A stretch of DNA of 64,000 nucleotides from Mesorhizobium sp. (GTDB taxonomy: Bacteria; Pseudomonadota; Alphaproteobacteria; Rhizobiales; Rhizobiaceae), in assembly GCF_004962245.1 (NCBI RefSeq), contig NZ_SUHQ01000028.1, positions 1-64,000 of the forward strand, written 5' to 3'. Both the position numbers and the translations under genes were made by a program. The notes beneath the pieces were generated by a model. It saw only the letters and a program-made list of their open reading frames with translations. It had not been told where the DNA came from and did not search any database. This document shows, piece after piece, positions 59,947-64,000 of the stretch; the first letter of the stretch is position 1, and each line of letters starts with the position of its first letter.

Positions 59947-62900
59947 ATGAACATCGAACTGTCACGGCGCGCGTTCCTGCAGACGGCAGGCGCGGGTCTC
60001 GCCGGTACTACGCTTGGAGCTCTCGGCTTCGGCGATATAGAAGCGGCACATGCTGCGGCGATACGATCCTTCAAGCTCGCCAACACCACCGAAACACGCA
60101 ACACCTGTCCATATTGCTCAGTGGCGTGCGGTGTTATCCTCTATTCAAAGGGTGATCTCAGGAAGGGCGAACAGGCCGAGATCACCCATATCGAGGGCGA
60201 TACCGACCATCCGACCAATCGCGGCACTTTGTGCCCCAAGGGCTCGGCCCTGCTCGGCTTCGTCAAGGCCCCGACCCGCTTGCAACAGCCGATGATCCGC
60301 AAGCCCGGAGCGGACAAGTTCGAGCCGACAACGTGGGAAGACGCGCTCGACCGCATCGCCCGCCTGATGAAGGACGATCGCGACCAGAACTTCGTCGCGA
60401 CGAACAATGACGGCGTGACGGTCAACCGATGGATTACCACCGGCTTCCTCGCCGCCTCGGCGACGACCAATGAAACCGCGTTCGAGACCTACAAGGTGGT
60501 CCGCAGCACGGGCATGCTGGTGTTCGACAATCAGGCGCGTGTCTGACACGGCCCGACGGTGGCGAGTCTCGCCCCAACATTCGGCCGCGGAGCAATGACG
60601 AATTCCTGGACCGATATCAGGAACACCGATCTCGTCGTGATCATGGGCGGCAATGCCGCCGAGGCCCACCCTTGCGGCTTCAAATGGGTCACCGAGGCGA
60701 AGGCCAACCGTGGCGCCAAGCTCATCGTCGTCGATCCGCGCTTTACGCGCTCGGCCTCGGTGTCCGATCTCTATGCACCAATCCGTCAAGGCACGGACAT
60801 CGCGTTCCTGCTCGGGCTGATCAACTATTGCATCGAAAACGACAAGGTGCAGTGGGAGTATGTGAAGGCGTTCACCAACGCCGGCTATGTCGTCAAGGAG
60901 GGTTTCACTTACCAGGATGGCCTGTTTTCCGGCTACGACGAGGCGAAGCGCGACTATGACAAGTCGAGCTGGGACTACGAGATCGGTGACGACGGTTTTG
61001 CCGTCGTCGATGATACGCTGGCAAATCCTCGCTGCGTCTGGAACCTGCTGAAGAACCATGTCGCGGTCTATACGCCGGAAATGGTCGAGCGCATCTGCGG
61101 CACGCCGAAGGACACGTTCCTGAAGGTGGCCGAGATGGTGGCGGAGTGCTCGTCGCCGACCAAGGCGATGACCTCGATGTACGCGCTCGGCTGGACGCAG
61201 CACTCGAAGGGCTCGCAGAACATCCGCGCCATGGCGATGCTGCAGCTCATTTTGGGCAATATCGGCATTCGCGGTGGCGGCATGAACGCGCTGCGCGGCC
61301 ACTCCAACATTCAGGGGCTGACCGATGTCGGACTGATGTCCAACCTCCTCCCCGGCTATCTGACGCTGCCCAACGAGAAGGAACCGGACCTCACCGCCTA
61401 TATGTCGACGCGCGGTTTCAAGCCGCTCAGGCCGAACCAGATGAGCTACTGGCAGAACTATAGGAAGTTCTTCGTCAGTTTCCAGAAGGCCATGTACGGC
61501 TCGGCGGCAACGCCGGAAAACGACTTCGCCTATGACTACCTGCCGAAGCTCGACGTGCCCGGTTACGACGTGCTGCGCGCCTTCGAGATGATGCACCAGG
61601 GCAAGATGAACCTGTATCTCTGCCAAGGCTTCAACCCGCTGCAATCATTCCCCAACAAGCAGAAGATCACGGCCTCGCTCTCCAAGCTCAAGCTCCTGGT
61701 CGTCATGGATCCATTGGCTACCGAGACGGCGCGGTTCTGGGAGAACCACGGCGCGCACAACGACGTCGATCCGTCGGCGATCCAGACAGAAGTGATCGAA
61801 CTGCCGTCGACGTGCTTTGCCGAAGACGACGGCTCGCTCACCAATTCGGGGCGCTGGCTGCAGTGGCACTGGGCCGGCGGCACACCGCCGGGCGAGGCCA
61901 AGCGCGACACCTGGATCATGGCGCAGATACATCTGCGCCTGAAGGAACTCTATCGCAAGGAAGGCGGCGCCTTCCCCGATCCGATCGTCAATCTCCATTG
62001 GCCCTATGCCGATCCGGGCGATCCGATGGCCGAGGAAATCGCCCAGGAGATCAATGGCCGGGCGCTCGCGACGGTGACGGACACGACCGACCCGACCAAG
62101 GTGCTTGCCGAGGCCGGGAAACTGTTGCCGGGCTTCGCCGCGCTGCGCGACGACGGCTCCACATCCTGCGGCTGCTGGATCTATTCCGGCTGCTTCAACG
62201 AGAAAGGCAACAACATGGCCCGCCGGGACACTGACGATCCCGACGAGACAGGCGCCTACCTGAAATGGGCGTTCTCGTGGCCGGCCAATCGCCGCATCCT
62301 CTACAATAGGGCTTCGGCCGACCTGAACGGGAAGGCCTGGGACCCCGACCGCAAGGTGATCGAATGGGACGGTGCGAAATGGTCGGGTTATGACGTCCCC
62401 GACATCGCGCCGACAGCGAAGCCCGGCGAGGTCGGCCCCTTCATCATGAATCCGGAAGGCGTGTCGCGCCTCTTCACCCGGGGCATGATGCGGGACGGAC
62501 CGTTCCCGGCGCATTACGAGCCGTTCGAATCGCCCATCGTCAATCCGGTCGCGCCCAACGTCCGGGGCAACCCGGCAGCGCGGGTATTCGAAGGGGATTT
62601 CAAGCAGTTCGCCGAGGCGGCCTCGGCGGAGTTCCCCTATGCGGCGACCTCCTACCGACTGACCGAGCATTTCCACTTCTGGACCAAGCACGTCATCGTC
62701 AACGCCGTGATGCAGCCGGAGTTCTTCGTGGAGATATCGGAACAGCTGGCGGCCGAAAAGGGTATCGCCAGAGGCGGTTGGGTACGCGTTTGGTCCAAGC
62801 GCGGCTCGGTCACGGCGAAGGCGGTGGTCACCAAGCGGATCAAGCCGCTGACCTGTGACGGCAAGACCGTCCACATCGTCGGCATTCCGCTGCACTGGGG

Positions 62901-63033
62901 CTTCACCGGAGCGGCAAAGAAGGGCTTCGGCCCGAACATGCTGACGCCCTATGTCGGCGACGCCAACATCGAGACGCCCGAATACAAGGCGTTTCTGGTC
63001 AATATCGAGCCCGTTTCCGGGCCGGTGGCATAG
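59947..63033 (+). CDS. fdoG: Formate dehydrogenase alpha subunit with selenocysteine (FdnG/FdoG-type)
   Basis: A 1028-residue molybdenum/tungsten enzyme oxidising formate to CO2 outside the membrane. A Tat signal (LSRRAFLQTAGAG) leads to the [4Fe-4S] site CPYCSVACGV...GTLCPKG. At codon 200 (60544-60546) an in-frame TGA stands in QARV-U-HGPTVASLAPTFGRGAMTN, exactly where E. coli FdnG/FdoG has selenocysteine. The two halves on either side share one frame and full similarity, so this is one gene, not a broken pair. It is followed by the beta subunit after 11 bases. Confidence 0.96.
60544..60590 (+). promoter_or_regulatory. Bacterial SECIS element with UGA-Sec codon
   Basis: Directly after the UGA codon the message can fold into a stem (GGCG at 60561-60564 with CGCC at 60570-60573) with an AGTCT loop, preceded by a bulged U60 and a GG/CC step. 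This matches the E. coli fdhF element in spacing, bulge and the GU-containing loop, which bind SelB. It supports selenocysteine insertion. Confidence 0.8.
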
Positions 63034-63044
63034 GGAGGCGGCAG

Positions 63045-63995
63045 ATGTTTCCTCCAATTGCCAATCCTTCGGTAACGGACGTGACGCCCCGCTTCTCGGA
63101 CAAAGACCTCGTCCGCCGTTCCGCCTCAACGGTATCTGCGCCGGCCGAGCGGCTGGCGGAGGTGGCCAAGCTCATCGACGTCTCGAAATGCATCGGCTGC
63201 AAGGCCTGCCAGACAGCCTGCATCGAGTGGAACGACACGCATCCGGCGGTCGGCGTCAATGCCGGCGTCTATGAGAATCCGCCCGACCTGACGCCGGACA
63301 TGTTCACGCTCATGCGCTTCAGCGAATGGGAGAACCCGGAGACGAACAACCTCGAATGGCTGATCCGCAAGGACGGCTGCATGCACTGCGAAGATCCGGG
63401 CTGCCTCAAAGCCTGTCCGGCGCCTGGTGCTATCGTTCAATATTCCAATGGCATTGTCGACTTCGTCCATGAGAACTGCATCGGCTGCGGCTACTGTATC
63501 AAGGGGTGTCCATTCAACATCCCGCGCATTTCCCGCGTCGACCATACGGCCTACAAATGCACGCTCTGCTCGGACCGCGTCGCCGTCGGCCAAGGCCCTG
63601 CCTGCGCCAAGGCCTGCCCGACCCAGGCGATCGTCTTCGGCACAAAGGAAGAGATGAAGCAGCATGCCGAGGGCCGCATTACCGACCTGAAGGCGCGCGG
63701 CTATGCGAATGCCGGCCTCTACGATCCGCCAGGTGTCGGCGGAACGCACGTGATGTACGTGCTGCACCATGCGGATCAGCCCGAGCTCTATTCCGGCCTG
63801 CCGAAGGAGCCGAGGATCAGTCCTCTCGTGGAAGCGTGGAAGGGCATCACCAAATATGCCGGCCTGACCGTGCTTGGGGTCGCGGCCGGTGTCGGCCTGC
63901 TCCACCATCTGGTCATGGGGCCGAACAGGGTTTCGGACACGGATGAGGAGAATGCCGAACGGCTAGTGCGGAATGACGGCCATGACAGCGCATGA
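63045..63995 (+). CDS. fdoH: Formate dehydrogenase beta subunit (iron-sulfur)
   Basis: A 316-residue electron-transfer subunit with four ferredoxin-type [4Fe-4S] clusters: CIGCKACQTAC (near residue 49), CMHCEDPGCLKAC (near 112), CIGCGYCIKGC (near 146) and CTLCSDRV...CAKAC (near 173). A membrane anchor helix (LTVLGVAAGVGLLHHLVMG, about residues 274-292) faces the membrane. GGGAGG precedes the ATG. The stop overlaps the start of a next gene. Confidence 0.95.
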   Translation: MFPPIANPSVTDVTPRFSDKDLVRRSASTVSAPAERLAEVAKLIDVSKCIGCKACQTACIEWNDTHPAVGVNAGVYENPPDLTPDMFTLMRFSEWENPETNNLEWLIRKDGCMHCEDPGCLKACPAPGAIVQYSNGIVDFVHENCIGCGYCIKGCPFNIPRISRVDHTAYKCTLCSDRVAVGQGPACAKACPTQAIVFGTKEEMKQHAEGRITDLKARGYANAGLYDPPGVGGTHVMYVLHHADQPELYSGLPKEPRISPLVEAWKGITKYAGLTVLGVAAGVGLLHHLVMGPNRVSDTDEENAERLVRNDGHDSA

Positions 63996-64000
63996 TGTCG
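63992..64000 (+). CDS. Start of next gene, probably formate dehydrogenase gamma subunit, cut off
   Basis: An ATG at 63992 (ATGA overlap with fdoH) or at 63995 begins a frame that is cut by the window end. In relatives the next gene is the cytochrome b556 subunit fdoI. Only three codons are visible, so identity rests on operon order. Confidence 0.4.

Noticed and set aside
60544..60546. Stop codon that would split the formate dehydrogenase gene into two
   Set aside because: It is at the conserved selenocysteine position with a SECIS loop and both sides share one frame, so it is read as Sec.
1..64000. CRISPR array, transposase or prophage genes
   Set aside because: No regularly spaced repeats, no DDE transposase motifs and no phage structural genes were seen.

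Overview
The window looks like a chromosomal segment of a GC-rich facultative methylotroph of the Hyphomicrobiales, most like Mesorhizobium and other Phyllobacteriaceae. This rests on the gene set (tetrahydromethanopterin (H4MPT)-linked formaldehyde oxidation, a lanthanide-type XoxF methanol dehydrogenase with PQQ synthesis, a red-type Calvin cycle operon, a selenocysteine formate dehydrogenase) and on rhizobial-style intergenic palindromes near 4.6 kb and 42.7 kb. No rRNA, tRNA, CRISPR array, transposase or integrase was recognised. Family names come from reading the proteins, not from database searches.

Layout. 1-6.5 kb: H4MPT gene island, left half (ATP-grasp ligase, mch, RimK-like ligase, CitG-like protein, fae, HisA-like protein, COG1548-type protein). 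6.8-11.6 kb: an accessory insert with a compact defence-like module (sce7726-type protein, Beta-protein family member, XRE/ImmA-IrrE metalloprotease regulator, DUF6932-like nucleotidyltransferase) plus two unknown exported or membrane proteins. 11.8-16.2 kb: right half of the H4MPT island (DUF447 protein, dihydropteroate-synthase-like protein, flavoprotein, and a three-domain MfnB-FolB-kinase fusion). 16.5-21.6 kb: a PQQ-associated ABC exporter cluster. 22-31.6 kb: accessory metabolism and RND efflux with TetR regulators, including a duplicated and decayed tetR with its operator. 31.6-42.7 kb: cbbR and cbbFPTALSXE, then a thioredoxin-like gene and gph. 42.8-48.6 kb: cytochrome c, a candidate small RNA, an ABC importer and two quinoprotein-relay proteins. 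49.7-57.3 kb: xoxF, xoxG, xoxJ, a CXXCW protein and pqqABCDE. 57.3-64 kb: folP, selD and the fdo operon, which runs off the right end.

How it fits together. XoxF oxidises methanol in the periplasm with PQQ made by PqqA-E and passes electrons to XoxG. Formaldehyde is captured on H4MPT by Fae and carried onward by Mch and partner enzymes that are mostly outside the window (mtdB and fhc are not seen). Formate is oxidised to CO2 by the Fdo enzyme, which needs SelD. CO2 is then fixed by the Calvin cycle, with Gph removing phosphoglycolate.

Least explained parts: the four-gene defence-like module inside the H4MPT island, the MfnB-FolB-kinase fusion, a small-protein family with one copy beside each PQQ-linked ABC cluster, and a candidate ~50-nt RNA. 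The first 115 bases form a fold-back inverted repeat that is probably an assembly artefact.
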